DNA of 64,000 nt, taken from positions 35,546,148 through 35,610,147 of the forward strand of contig OX365959.1 in the NCBI GenBank assembly GCA_947247005.1, given 5' to 3'. Position numbers and translations under genes: made by a program. Shown here in pieces: positions 12,201-22,677 of the stretch (the first letter of the stretch is position 1; every line of letters begins with the position of its first letter). The notes under the pieces were generated by a model, which saw only the letters and a program-made list of their open reading frames with translations, had not been told where the DNA came from and searched no databases. The stretch is from Spisula solida. Taxonomy: Eukaryota; Mollusca; Bivalvia; Venerida; Mactridae.

Positions 12201-15200
12201 GAATTTAGACTTTGAAAAAGTTAAAATGTCAAATTCCCCTGGGTCAGCCCGCCGCCCCCCCCCTGGGGGGAAACATTGATGGTGCATAAAGAGTGCTGGT
12301 TTTGATATACATGTACATGTACTAGTAGATTGATCTAAGTACATTGCTGTTTTTTGTTCTTTAGCTCCAGTTTCACTAGCGGCCAATGGAAACACACACA
12401 CATGTAGTTCTACAATGGTTGCTAGGCTGCCGGATTCCTCCGATTCTGTCAGCGTTAAGGTGAAATCAAACTTTAGTTGTTAATTATAAAAGTGCTTGTG
12501 TCAAAGTGTCTATATGAATATATATTAATGGTCTTCTGAAAATGACAAAACGAAGCGTAGTCGAGTTATCGGTCGTAAATATTAGGTTTAAAACAAATAA
12601 ATAAAAAATTTCCACAAACTTTTATAATAGCAATAATCTATACAAAGAGAACCAACAGATCCCAGTGTCAGTGTTTGCAGTATTATGTATTTATATATTT
12701 ATTTATTTCAAGTCTCATCCATTTACATGTATACAGCTTATAAAATCATATATACATACATACAATAAACATGTATATGGTCATTCTATAATAGAATTAT
12801 AAGAGACTATCAACAGTTTACTACAATACTATACACAATATCACAGATTGTATACAATTATTTAGAATATAACCTACATTATGAGCCAATGAAAACGCCG
12901 CATTTTCGCGGTTAAATGAAAATTTAATCATTAAAATTTTCTCTTCACAGACTTGACGTCATGCGTTGGCGCTAATTTCTATCGGCCAATCAGAATGCAG
13001 AATGTTATATTCTAAGTTAGTTAGAACATATTAAGTAAATTTTAATGACTAAAAAGGCCTCGCTTCGCTTCGCTCGCTCCGACCTTTTTAATCATTAAAA
13101 TTTACTTAATATGTTCTAACTATAACTTCAATTTCAGATTTCCATTGCTTATCTTTTATTAAACCCTGTCATCAATGACATTTTCCCCAGGAATCACAAG
13201 AGTTATTTCATATACCTTCTTTTAAATCAGTTGTCAACATTATTTATCCCAAAGATCTGTAGATAAGCAATGTTAATCCAGCATGAAGTTTATACTAGGA
13301 TACATCATTATTATAATGAAACATATATGTATCCGTTGTTGTAAGGTTAAAATATAAAACATCAATACTAAAGCATTCATTATTGTCATACCTTACCCAT
13401 TAATATCCTCTACGAATTGAATAGAATATAATATATTATCTTGTTTACCCCCCTCGTACAATAATACTCACTAATCGTTCAAATATATCCCATTCATAAA
13501 GTAAAGAACATGAATGTGCTTTGTTCGACTAATTATAATACAGTAGGTTTCTTCTAGTTTCTAAAATAAGGCAGCAGGATTTTGCCGTAATTCTTACAAT
13601 ATTTGCATTTGAAAGGATAAAATTCAACTTATTCTTGTCTGACAAATTAAAAAAGTCATAACAAACTTCTGATGCTTTTTCATGTATATGATGTATATAT
13701 CATTTGTCTGTTTAATCAAGAAAACACTCGGATCGAAGTTTCACATGTACTATTGGAAATTAAAAACAAAGTTCCTTCACACTGAAAGTGTAAAAATCAG
13801 CATTTTTGAATGATCTCCCCTTATTGGATATTGATAACATAAGGTACCGTAACTCTGTATGCATAAAACAAATTACTTCCCTTTTTAAGGTAACCACAAC
13901 GTCTGGTTCCGTCACTTTGTATGCGTCAAAAAACAACGACAAACCGGGTGCACAGAATAATGATGTTCGCCTGGTTACCACACCTGGAGGTACCAGTACT
14001 CCAGTATTGTATGTGCGGGGTACCAATCCAGTATATATACGTGTAGAAGGCCAGGGTCCAGGAAATACTTGCAGTGGAAGTTATATAGTGGACGTGAAAG
14101 TCAAGGATCAGTTCAAAGGTATGTGTATTTCGAACTTATTTGTAAAATAGTGATATATTATAAACTTGTATATTGTATTTAAGATTCTGAAAATAATTAC
14201 CCCCAACTATAACAGCTCAATGATAGCCTACAGGCCTACGAGAGGTGTCCCACTTATATTTGAACACCGTTGAACATCCGATATTTTCATGCTGACACGC
14301 TATAATCGAAATGTCTCTGTACAGCCATGTATATTAATGTGTCGACTAACATATGCACTCGCTGTTTTTTTTATTTTTGCAATTTAGTTAGACCCTAAAT
14401 CAACAATTTGGTTGGGGGATCGAATTGAGCTTTTTTAACACAGAAAACCCCAATTGATGGTGTAAACATTGATCGAGTGTAATCAATGCTGCTTTATCGT
14501 TAAGATTCTAAAGTTTATGAATACAGGATTGTAAGACTTCGGCGTGTAATATACTTGGAATTCGTTTTCTTAAGGTATCGAATAGCGTGATTGTGGTGGG
14601 GTGTGAAGCTGAGTCATGACCAAACACCATGTTCCAGGCATTGTCGTCAGGAACGAGATGTGGCAAACATTTTGTCCAAACACTATTGTAAACGTTAGGA
14701 GCATAGTCCTGTGCGCTTGTTCCCTTTGTAGAATAAATATGAGTTCAATTTCACTAGTTTTAACAAACAGCAGTACAAGTCATGCAACCAGGTGGGAACT
14801 CACGTTGCTTAACGAATGTTAACTTTTTGATAGTCTGGTAGACATTTTTCAAATAGCAATCTGTTTTGTTACCGTACACATCTCAATGATAAAGCATTAT
14901 CTCAACAGAGATGACACGGTTATCGAAATTACCGTTGCGTTGTAGCATGTCCGGGGGTTTAAGACAATTGCCTCCATTTGATTTTTTTGGGTAAAATCGC
15001 AGGTGAACACCGACCGTTTTTCAGAGTTTGGCATTCGCCATTTTTTTAAATAACTTGATAAATAGTTTCGAAGGATACTCCTACCTTCATTGCAATTCCC
15101 ATTTTGGTTATTGGAGTTATCATAGTTATCAAATAACCAATGGGTACGATTTTTGAAGGAATCGTCACTTTTTGGCATTTTTTAATATTTTGTGTCATTT

Positions 15201-17667
15201 CACAAATTAGAGCAACAGAACGTAAAGCACCCTTCAAGGGACGTAAAATTACTGAAAGTCTTCACAGAAACGGTATAGCCATGATATATTAACACCTTCT
15301 TGGTGCTTCTTAAGGAGCATTCGCCCATCAAAAAGCCAAACGCCACATCCTCTACAAAATTGCTGATTTCGGCTCGAATCATATTGCAAACAAACCAAAC
15401 AGTGAGTGCACATGTAACCTGACACATTATTTTACGCGGTTCAAAAGAGTTACTAGTATTTCATTTATATCGGGTTAACATGAACATATCGGATATTCAA
15501 CGGTGTTTAAATATAAGTGGGGCACCTCTCGTATTGGTAGAGCGTTCGCTTTGAGTGCGGGAGGTCTCGGGTTTGATCCCTGGCCGCGTCATATCAAAGA
15601 CGAAATAAAAATGGTACCAGAAATGCCCTTGCCATGCGCTCAACAAGAAAGGTAAACTGGCTTCTCTTCTCTCATACCCTCGTGGCGATGGATAACATCA
15701 GAAATGAGGCGTCGAGAGTAATTATATAAGTTGGAAAAACTGTTTCACAAACGACCTTAAATAAATAAGTATAAACTAACCCCAACTATAACACTGCCTA
15801 TAAATTATATCTTCGAAACTTACTCGGTAAAATACATATATACATGTAATAGCATTGTTTCATTCAAATTATCACATTGATTGTAAGCCAGGAATGTATT
15901 CCATATATTCGCCAATTACTAGACTTAATTAATGTAAGTATTCTTTTTTTATAAAGATCTTTCTTCTTTTTAATGTTCCTTAGGAGAAGATGGAGTATGT
16001 TTCGTAGCAGACACTGTTCGACCATGTTCTTCAATGGAAATGGATATGACGTCACATGACGTCGTTCTTTTAACAGGTATATGAAACTACAGGTACCGGA
16101 TATTTTAATATATATGGCCAAAAACACTCTCCAGGCGCCGTTGCGGATCAGCATTTCTCTATGGGCGCTGGTCAGTAACGGCGCCTTGCAGATAGCGTTT
16201 TTGGCCATATATATATTAACATAGCCGGTTCCTGAGGCTGTGACGAATGTGTAGGCGGACAGTAGCAATATCAACGAGTCAGGGTCAGGAGCGAGTAGCA
16301 TGTTTAAGGGGCATGCCCAGAAACTGGAGTGCCTCGCATGTATCACATGTAAAACCAACTATTACAGAAAAGTTAAAGAAGAACTTGACTTAAACATTTA
16401 CTCTATAACGCGCGCTTCGGTATTGTATATCGATTTGATTAAAAGGCTGTCAGCTTTCATTGACGACAACGATATTTAGTTATTGTTGAAATATATATTT
16501 TTTTAAACTTGCGGGATATTTAGTTACTTTTTACAGGGTTTTCATTATTTGACTTAGGTATTAAAATTATACCAATTCGATTGCTATTCGAGACACTTCA
16601 GTTCCAGGGCATGACCCTTAAATTGATAAAATGTATGTTAAGTATGTTTCTTTCAAGTTCCTATGACTGACCGACAGACATTCGCTTCAGACACCTAGCA
16701 ACTTTGACAACGTATACTCGTATGTTTGCATTGTACACGTAGGAACATTAACATGTACTCGTATATAGCCACACGTCATTGCAAATATGCATCCTTTATA
16801 ACAAGTTAGGATTCCTTCTCCCAATGCAGATCAATTTTTATGTCCAAGTTAATGCCTTTTAGTAAGTAAAAACCACAAAGGTCGACACAGCAATGTCCTA
16901 ACCAAAGCGCTGGAGTTTCAATTAAAATGCATGTACGTTGATATCAGTAAGAATAAGAAAACAACTGTCAATTTTTACTTGTAATGTAAATCGTTGTCAT
17001 ATGTGTAAGTATAATTATGGTGTTACTGTATAATCGGCTGGACTTTCAAGAACATTTTAAACTTTGTAAAATACCAGTACTGTATATTTCAGACAAAAGT
17101 ATACCAAACTTGTGCAATCCACAGAGTCACGTGGTCGAGTATTTTCCACATCCGGTTGACCCCAAAAAGTTCATCATGTGCGATCAACATGAACAGACGT
17201 ATGTAGGTCTGTGTCCAGTGAACCAGCCACCACCACAGTGCCTCCAACTCTCCTCTGGTTGTCGACACAGTAACCCATGTACACAGAAAGTTATCCTGAG
17301 TGGTAAAATGTTCCAGAACGAACCGTGTGGTAACACAAGCAACTATGTTGAATGTACACAGTTTGGTATCGCCAAGGTCAAGACTTGTCCACCAGGACGT
17401 GTTTGGAATGAGGACACTTCATTCTGTGTGTTTAAATACGTTCACGATCCGAAAGATCTCCGACAACCCGGTGACTCGAGTGTAGAAAACCCTTGCATTC
17501 ACTCGCACGAAGATCATGTATACTTTCCGTATCCAGGCAACCCGATGAAATACATTCTATGTGATGTACATGGTAATGCATTTGGCAACACTTGTGTGAA
17601 GAACAGTTTATGGAATCAACAAACTAAGACCTGCACAATGTTGTCACCACCCGTTGTTGTTGGTTAA
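3227..17667 (+). CDS. secreted VWA / chitin-binding multidomain protein (Pif/BMSP-like architecture), 10 exons
   Basis: Exons: 3227-3313, 7513-7656, 8322-8598, 9217-9443, 10098-10278, 11152-11307, 12365-12459, 13890-14118, 15984-16076, 17093-17667. All have GT-AG borders and matching phases, giving 2064 nt and 687 aa. Residues 1-16 form a signal peptide (MLPLLVVCCLVQFVVG); an in-frame ATG at 3143 would only add residues before it. Residues 30-165 resemble a lysozyme/lytic-transglycosylase fold (RRMANVETT, with E57 as possible catalytic Glu, then YRPGYNGGIWNI). Residues 176-340 form a VWA domain with a degenerate MIDAS, DFQSI at 184-188. Residues 358-466 look like a PPC-type beta-sandwich. Residues 504-684 hold three cysteine-rich peritrophin/CBM14-type modules (YFPHPVDPKKFIMC, GRVWNEDTSFC, YFPYPGNPMKYILC). 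VWA plus chitin-binding modules recall shell-matrix proteins Pif and BMSP, so an extracellular chitin-associated role in shell or immunity is inferred. Gene structure is well supported; function is not. Confidence 0.88.
3276..4158 (+). repeat. tandem array of exon-1-derived ~125-bp units
   Basis: About six diverged copies starting near 3276, 3402, 3528, 3643, 3859 and 3982. Each contains a version of the exon-1 end (reading NDEFTPGAKGV in the real exon), usually the splice donor GTAGG, and then shared intron text (TTTTATATTAACGGAATTG, TTTATTGAAAATAG). The copy at 3643 also keeps the codons for FVVG before NDEF. The fourth unit carries a roughly 90-bp insertion. The fifth has lost the GT donor, and the sixth has an internal 60-bp doubling near 4082. 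Only the first is joined to a signal peptide. Confidence 0.9.
4159..4549. other. intron 1 sequence, nothing recognised
   Basis: Non-coding intron of the secreted VWA gene. I see no clear repeat or exon here. Confidence 0.5.
4550..4740. repeat. GATCTCCC/GATCGGGG MITE family, copy 1
   Basis: Element of about 190 bp with inverted ends (GCCCGATCTCCCCAAGCATC / GATGCTTCGGGAGATCGGGG) and internal inverted TTGAGTTGAGATTT segments. The same family recurs at 8038-8285 and 61653-61902. No coding capacity; it is followed at about 4772-4835 by a tRNA-like stretch with GTTCGAATCCCAC. Confidence 0.85.
4929..5342. repeat. 414-bp long-arm palindrome
   Basis: Two arms of about 155 bp face each other around a roughly 100-bp centre. 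The left arm begins TGTAGCAATACCACGTGAC and the right arm ends CCACGTGGTATTGCTACA. Interior landmarks also pair, such as TTTGTAAACATTGG / CCAATGTTTACAAA and CTAAGGGGAC / CTCCTTAG. This is a fold-back transposon or a recent inverted duplication, inside intron 1. Confidence 0.9.
5961..6057. repeat. fold-back element, copy 2
   Basis: Nearly perfect hairpin with arms of about 36 bp (TGTCGGTGAATAAAACACGG / CATGTTTTATTCACCGACA) around a 25-bp loop. The arm motif TTCGGATGC / GCATCCGAA links it to 2472-2583. Confidence 0.9.
6058..7512. other. rest of intron 1, no gene
   Basis: Only short, unconvincing ORFs. The stretch around 6960-7030 (GATTTCGCGGATGAAC, GCGAAATC) resembles a widespread GCGAAA-type molluscan repeat also hinted at near 23540-23600 and 46850-46930. 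Confidence 0.4.
8038..8285. repeat. GATCTCCC/GATCGGGG MITE family, copy 2
   Basis: Right end CTTGAGATACTTCGGGAGAT followed by CGGGGC matches copy 1; the left end (GGTACCGATCTACCGAAGGA) is worn. It stops 36 bp before coding exon 3 of the secreted VWA gene, close to the acceptor and possibly overlapping the branch-point region. Confidence 0.75.
9507..9740. repeat. TIR element in intron 4
   Basis: Inverted arms GTTCAACTCTTTTAATAACG..TTTCGGC and GCCGAAGCGTTTGG..AAGAGTGGAACC. Inner inverted segments also pair (TTTTTCATATCATGG / TTCATGATATGAAAAA, and ACTGAAAAACTACATG / ATGCAGTTTTTCAATA). Non-coding MITE-like hairpin. Confidence 0.8.
9840..9886. repeat. poly(A)/poly(T) tract
   Basis: A run of A followed at once by interrupted runs of T, in intron 4. 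Simple sequence only. Confidence 0.8.
10372..10564. repeat. inverted repeat in intron 5
   Basis: Arms of about 60 bp: GAGTGTATCCCATGTATAGA onward and, reversed, TCTATACACAAGGTACACTC. They share the interior GAAGGTTGTGCA / TGCACAACCTTC and TTTAGCGGCAACGGATATGA / TCATATTCGTTGCGGCTAAA. The mirrored short ORFs on both strands are a by-product of this palindrome. Confidence 0.88.
11399..11460 (+). repeat. tRNA-like fragment (SINE head)
   Basis: GCTAGGCGCTGTCGCC followed by the B-box-like GGGTTCGAATCCCACCCACC. Related worn copies occur near 4772-4835 and 20838-20880. No cloverleaf with intact anticodon arm could be drawn, so it is not called a tRNA gene. Confidence 0.5.
11997..12280. repeat. G/C-tract-ended inverted element in intron 6
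   Basis: Ends are inverted copies: ATCAATGTTTTCCCCCAGGG with a long G run, and a long C run with CCTGGGGGGAAACATTGAT. The interior has GGGACTTTTGACA, GGGGATTTTGACA and TGTCAAATTCCCC motifs. It is strikingly GC-rich compared with its surroundings and ends 84 bp before exon 7. Confidence 0.85.
13021..13119. repeat. inverted repeat with GC-rich loop, intron 7
   Basis: Arms of 37-40 bp (TTAGAACATATTAAGTAAAT.. and its complement ..TTTACTTAATATGTTCTAA) surround the loop CCTCGCTTCGCTTCGCTCGC, itself a small CGCTT repeat. A related partial copy (AATCATTAAAATTTTCTC) lies near 12915-12950. Confidence 0.88.
14237..15533. mobile_element. 1.3-kb TIR transposon, non-autonomous or decayed
   Basis: Inverted ends of about 48 bp: TACGAGAGGTGTCCCACTTA.. 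and ..TAAGTGGGGCACCTCTCGTA, with matching interior ACCGTTGAACATCCGATAT / ATATCGGATATTCAACGGT. It sits in intron 8 of the secreted VWA gene. The inside has short overlapping minus-strand ORFs (14897-15178, 15200-15427) and a plus-strand one (14616-14822). None resembles a transposase I know. It abuts the SINE at 15534. Confidence 0.85.
15534..15730 (+). mobile_element. tRNA-derived SINE
   Basis: A-box-like TTGGTAGAGCGTTCGC and B-box GGGTTTGATCCCTGGCCGC are spaced as in a tRNA. They are followed by a body ending in CCCTCGTGGCGATGGATAAC, ATCAGAAATGAGG. The tail motif recurs at 20286-20330 (GAGGGTTATGGATACCATCA), so the family has at least one more fragment in the window. Target-site duplications were not identified. 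Confidence 0.75.
16090..16234. repeat. hairpin MITE 14 bp after exon 9
   Basis: Arms CAGGTACCGGATATTTTAAT.. and ..ATTAACATAGCCGGTTCCTG pair over about 55 bp, including TATATATGGCCAAAAAC / GTTTTTGGCCATATATATA and AGGCGCCGTT / AACGGCGCCT. It starts 14 bp into intron 9 of the secreted VWA gene, so the transcript would carry a strong hairpin beside the donor. Confidence 0.88.
16304..16621 (+). repeat. TTAA-ended MITE family, copy 1
   Basis: Ends TTAAGGGGCATGCCCAGAAA and ..CAGGGCATGACCCTTAA. The interior shares CTTGTAAAACCAACTATTAC-type text, TAACGCGCGCTTCG, ATATCGATTTGATTAAAA and TTATTTGACTTAGGTATTAA with 59957-60439. The TTAA ends suggest piggyBac-type target use, but no transposase is present. 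Confidence 0.88.
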
Positions 17668-17696
17668 CTTTTACAGTGTGCTCTATCAAAGATCTA

Positions 17697-17702
17697 AATA
17701 AA
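17697..17702 (+). promoter_or_regulatory. polyadenylation signal of the secreted VWA gene
   Basis: AATAAA lies 30 bp after the stop codon at 17665-17667. This suggests a very short 3' UTR. Confidence 0.6.
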
Positions 17703-18369
17703 CATAATTTTAGATCGTTGGCTCTATGAACTAAGGCACTGCCTATAATGGGGGATCATTCATAAGGCCAACTTAAATTAATTCTACGATTGTCATTACC
17801 ACATGCCCATTTCCCATGCTCCTGTGATTTATAAATTGGTATATTTAAGTATTTAAAATCATTGATAAAATTGTTAAATGTATAATAACCACGAGGTACC
17901 ATTTCTGTCACACAAGAGAACTGGATGTATGTCGAATGTCTTGATAGGGGATTACACGAGAACCTGGTGTCTGTTAAGTCAGCACTTTGTCTTCAACTCT
18001 CGAGTAACAGAGTGGGAACCTTTACTATGAATACCATAAAAAGAAAGCAATTCAAAATCGAATCCAAAAAAGACTACATGTACAGTGTACATGTATTTTG
18101 TTAATGAAATCAAACCCAAACCATTATTTTCAGTATGGTTTGGATAATTATAATATATCAATCAGTTTATACGTAATGGCCTTAGTTCAAGTTCTACATC
18201 ACTGAAGTTTAATTATCTTTATTTGCATTTTGTGTTCATATACAATGTACTTTCTTAATAAATACTGCGTTATAAAAACGTGTATTACAGAGTTATTTCA
18301 TTTGAATGTCCACCCCACGGAATAACAAGCAACAGATCATTCCAATCCCTATTACATACACTATATTAT

Positions 18370-18586
18370 CAGGGGTTCTACTGAAACATAATGCCCAATC
18401 CTGAAAACGAGTTGCAAGTCTGTTTTTGGTACCATTGTTCAAATTCAGATTAAGGAAAATCAAATGACTATAACTTTGTCAATTCTTTGAACTTTTATTT
18501 TGTGCAGAAAAGATTATTCTTCCTATACATGTATATAATGCAGCTAATCCGGATTTCAGGATTATTCCAGAATTGTAGAACCCCTG
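18370..18586. repeat. AGGGGTTCTAC-ended TIR element
   Basis: Ends CAGGGGTTCTACTGAAAC and ..CCAGAATTGTAGAACCCCTG are inverted. Roughly 217 bp, non-coding. Similar AGGGGTTCCACCAG ends appear at 21428 and 21741. Confidence 0.75.
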
Positions 18587-19019
18587 TATTATATACAAGA
18601 ACATGTGGCAGGTGCATTGAATAGCCCCCCCCCCTTCTGGGTCTTTTTATATGTTGTTATAAAATTAAGACCCTTAAAACACTGTAACATGAACACTGGG
18701 AGGTTTGGTTGGAACCATGGACTCGTACAATTTTCAACCAAGAATTACACAAATCAGGATCACACTACTTGAGTTCCTGCACAATTTGAAAGACAACATA
18801 CTATTAATAACAAACAAAATATAATTTTATTAGGTATACACATATTTTCACTTTCTTCATAGCACAAGAAATTACAGTAGAACAATATTATATTAAACAC
18901 AAAACGATAATGTATTCAATGATCCCCATGTAACGGATATCAGAAATTATGCAGAAACAAGAAACGCTTTTGCCCCGAATGAAGCCTTGTCCATAAAAAC
19001 TAGCTTAGTCAAACAGGGG

Positions 19020-19700
19020 CCATAATTCTGTAGATTTTTTGGAAAGTGATACATGGGTTTGGCAATGCAAGGTGTTAATGATGATAAACAAGTATGCTAA
19101 GTTTGAAAGCAATGCCTTGATGGACTTGATGTAAGATGAAACGGTCAATTTGGGTTAACCAAAAATATGGCCCTTAAATAAGTCCAAGTCCAAAATAAGG
19201 TCAATGTGAAGGTCAAAATAAGGTCAGGTGATACAGGTATGTGGAGAGAGTTCAAATACAACATCCATGCAAGTAAGAAAACTTTGTAGCAAGTCATATT
19301 GATGTAAGATGAAACAGTCAATTTGAGTTAACCCGGGACAGACGGACGGACAGGTCAATCACAATATGCCTCCCGATCTATCGATATGGGGGCATAAGAA
19401 ACGATAATGTATACAATTTTATACAATGATCACCATGTAAAGGATATGAGAAATTATAGAGAAAAAAATTAAGAGATGTTTGTAAAATACGTATGCCCCC
19501 AGGGCAGCCCAATAGTCGGAAATGGTGAAGGTCAAGGTCACCTTAGACCTACTGACTTTAAAATCATCTACTGTTGATAACCAACCCCTATGTCCTAGGG
19601 CAAGCATTCTTGAGTTATTAAACGGAAACCACTTGGTCTACCAACAGATGGACCGACAAGTGCAAAGCAATATAACCCCTCATCAAAGATGGGGGCATAG
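19020..19700. repeat. molluscan interspersed repeat with GGGGGCATA tails
   Basis: Two adjacent copies of a repeat with GGTCAAGGTCA motifs end in purine-rich GACGGACGGACAGG followed by ATGGGGGCATAAG or ATGGGGGCATAGC (near 19335-19395 and 19645-19695). Within the first, a roughly 180-bp part is doubled (TTGATGTAAGATGAAACGGT and TTGATGTAAGATGAAACAGT). Related tails occur at 25745-25810 and 59815-59890. No coding capacity. Confidence 0.7.
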
Positions 19701-19992
19701 CTATAAATAATATATAAATAGATCACCAATAAGGCCAAACAAAACATTGTTTGTTTCCAGTAATATGTCTAGAAATATAAGTACAGTCAATAGGAAAAAG
19801 GTGCTGTTTATAATGGGAAGAAAAATCATCCACTATAAGTCTTCAAATTGCACAAAAATATCGAAATGTATATAGTTTTTTAAACACCATGAAAACATTT
19901 TACGATCAAGGCAAATTTATAGGGTAGGCAGGGATACCGGAAACAAACAATGTTTTCAAGCCTAAATATTATACAACTTCTAACAGATATTT

Positions 19993-20228
19993 ATATATAC
20001 AGGGTGTTAAAGAAGTTCTCAAATTAAAATTCATACTTTTTTTCTGAGCTATGTATGCAGATCACAATTTTCATTTCTTACTCTAATAGCTTCATTTAAT
20101 GCTAGAAATATTAGAACAATGCAGAACCCTCTGGAATTTAACATGAAAATATTCATTCTTCCGACATCAGAAAAATAACCTATTGAAACTAAACATTGGG
20201 AACAAACTTTCTTAACACCCTGTATATA
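19993..20228. repeat. CAGGGTGTTAA TIR element
   Basis: Inverted ends TATATACAGGGTGTTAAAGA and ..TTCTTAACACCCTGTATATA. About 236 bp, TA-flanked in the manner of Tc1/mariner MITEs, non-coding. Confidence 0.85.
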
Positions 20229-20577
20229 ACATCAACAGATCAATAACATGTCACAATATACAGTTCAACAACATAAAATGTCAAGCCATGAGGGTTATGG
20301 ATACCATCAGGAATGAGGTGTGGATAGAAATTACTAAAAAAAAATTCAAATTCAAGTAAATGAAACCTATCAAAGAATGGTCAAGTTTTATCTAGATTTA
20401 ATTAACATAAGAATAGTGTGAACAAATCAACCTGGTCCTCGTCTGTAATTTGATTTCAGGCTTTGTTTTCTTAAGACTAAGTAGAGGGTATTATGAATAA
20501 GTATAAGGTGCACTATGAACACGGGTCTTATTTTCGAAGGCCTCACTTATTCGCTGAAATAGAGGATCTATCAAGAG

Positions 20578-20943
20578 TTGTCAATTGATATAAACTTATA
20601 TTAAACAAGTTCAGGAAACTTTATTAAACGACCCTCTGACCCTCATAAAGTGCCATGTGGCGTGGGAAAAGTCACCCAGTACTTCACTTTAGTGTAGTGA
20701 TTATTTATAATTACCTCCCTTTATGGTTAATTATGCACGAAAATGCGAAGTCCATAGTGTGTTATTCATCGCCGAGTGAGTATATAGGCTTGCTTGAAAT
20801 ATCTATTTTTGGGGATATGAATGACTCTTTCATGGATGGCTAGGCACTGCCGTCATTGCTGTGTGGGTTAGAATTGTCTGTGCACTACAGTATTTGATAA
20901 TACTTCCTGAACAAGTTTAATATAAGTTTGTATTAATTGACAA
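20578..20943. repeat. TIR element enclosing a tRNA-like fragment
   Basis: Inverted ends TTGTCAATTGATATAAACTT.. and ..AAGTTTGTATTAATTGACAA; inner ATATTAAACAAGTTCAGGAA / TTCCTGAACAAGTTTAATAT also pair. Between them at 20838-20880 is GGCTAGGCACTGCCGTC, like the tRNA-type heads elsewhere. This suggests a SINE fragment trapped in the element. Confidence 0.82.
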
Positions 20944-21423
20944 TGAGTGTAAGATTCTTTTTATAATATGAAACTAATAACACGAAAAAAACACCTATTT
21001 TCCACTGGTCATAGTAATATAATACATTTATCACAACCATACAATAATAAATATAGTAGATAACAATAGGAACACATTGAACAGTTCTATAATTGTATAT
21101 CATGGAGAATTTGACCTGACTCTCAACCTTCTATTTAGTATTATCATAATTTAACAGCTGATATATTGTATACTAGTATATTTATAACTCCGGCTGTATG
21201 TTTTCATAAGCGAAAATATTATGAAGATGCTCGAGGTGTAATTCCAACAGAAATCTAAAGGACCGATATTGCACGATTTGCTCACGGAAATTTATAGTTT
21301 CAAAGCAAGAACCTTGTAATATATTCATGCATAAAGGTGAGGATCATGCCAAATTCTCCCTGCTATATCTCGGGGAGTAAACAATAATATGTATCAATAC
21401 TTGTTTCAAGGAGACAAGTGTTA

Positions 21424-21900
21424 GGGTTCCACCAGAGACTGACTCTCAAGTGCATTTTGGTACATATTTTTAAGATTCTACTATTTTATAGCAAAATACC
21501 TATAAATAGGAATATATGAACCTTCAGTCAAAACACTGAGGGTCAAAATGTGGCTTTTTATAAAAAAAAAAAATTCAGGGGTCAAAGACAATGAGGGTCA
21601 AAATGTGGCTTTTTATAAAAAAAATTCAGGGGTCAAAGGGTCAGTTGTTACAGTTCTTGATACCGATCAAACACGCAGGCCTGGGATATTTCTTATAAGA
21701 CTGGGGGGTTGTTGTATGGTTTCAATAATCAATTAATTTCAGGGGTTCCACCAGCTTCTGAATCTGAATGGTCATTTTAATACTTTTGATTCAATTTTAC
21801 CATATTTTGGCAAAATACCCATGATTTTAAGAGAAAATGACCCTTCAAACCAAACTCTTGAGGGTCAGAATGTGGCTTTTTGGAAATTTCAAGGGCGAAA
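21424..21900 (+). repeat. nested tandem duplication
   Basis: A block beginning GGTTCCACCAGAGACTG at about 21425 returns in diverged form at about 21743 (GGTTCCACCAGCTTCTG). Both run into GAGGGTCAAAATGTGGCTTT-type text. Inside the first block a 57-bp unit with that motif is doubled (21537 and 21593). Confidence 0.75.
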
Positions 21901-22159
21901 CCACTACTCCAGAGTCAAATGGAACTGCTAAATTTGATATTCAAATTTCCTGCAACAATGACAGTAGACAATTTTTAAAATCATTGATTATTAAGGGGTC
22001 TCTTTCATATAAGAATGTCATAATTCTATTATATCATTAAAACATATTGGTACAATGAAGATTGTTCTGTGAATATATTAGGACTTTAAAAATCATCATT
22101 TATTATGCAGTCTCTTCCTTCCAGTACATATTACACAGTGTATAAACGAGTCAATTTCT

Positions 22160-22320
22160 GGTTATCGCAATAGGTCATACACATTCAATTGTATATTCTT
22201 CCAATATGTCATACAGTGACCGGAAGTTACATGTGCTTTTGCTCGCAATAAGCCATACATGTTGAATTTTATAGTATCCCAATAAGTCATACAGTGATTT
22301 GGTTTATATGCTGTGTATTA
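22160..22320 (+). repeat. diverged ~78-bp direct repeat
   Basis: Two copies of TCGCAATARGYCATACA..CAATAWGTCATACAGTGA. Low-copy, non-coding. Confidence 0.55.
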
Positions 22321-22677
22321 AGAATGTCATTGATATTTTTGTTCTGTGAAGGGTGAAATGATTCGGATTTGGAATTTCAAGCAACAACATGAATCATGAC
22401 AAAATGAAGTGCATCAATTGTTGTCAAATTGTGTCAAACACGTACATGTTCCATTTTATAAGATAGAACTTTGTAAATGGCGATAAACTGTAAAGAGTTT
22501 ATGTAATAAACATATGTAACAGTTATGTAATTTGTGTCAAACACAATACACATTATTCAGTTTATGAAGCCACAATGTGTTTCCCCGCATACAACAGAAA
22601 TTGACGACACTGATAAATCAAGCATCATCCAGGGGAGACAACCCATCTTGATTCTATAAAACTTCCGTCAGTAAGAG

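Larger units (their letters stand above)
17703..22677. other. gene-free intergenic stretch rich in repeats
   Basis: Separates the 3' end of the secreted VWA gene (+) from the 3' end of VAMP4 (-), so the two genes converge on it. It holds the repeats listed separately and no exon I could support. AATAAA on the minus strand at 22104-22099 could serve VAMP4. Confidence 0.6.

Noticed and set aside
15534..15605. tRNA gene
   Set aside because: A and B boxes are present, but the stems do not pair properly and a SINE body follows. The same applies to the tRNA-like stretches near 11399, 44500 and 50480.
15864..16358. 164-codon minus-strand ORF
   Set aside because: It overlaps coding exon 9 of the plus-strand gene, the hairpin at 16090-16234 and the edge of a MITE; no domain recognised.
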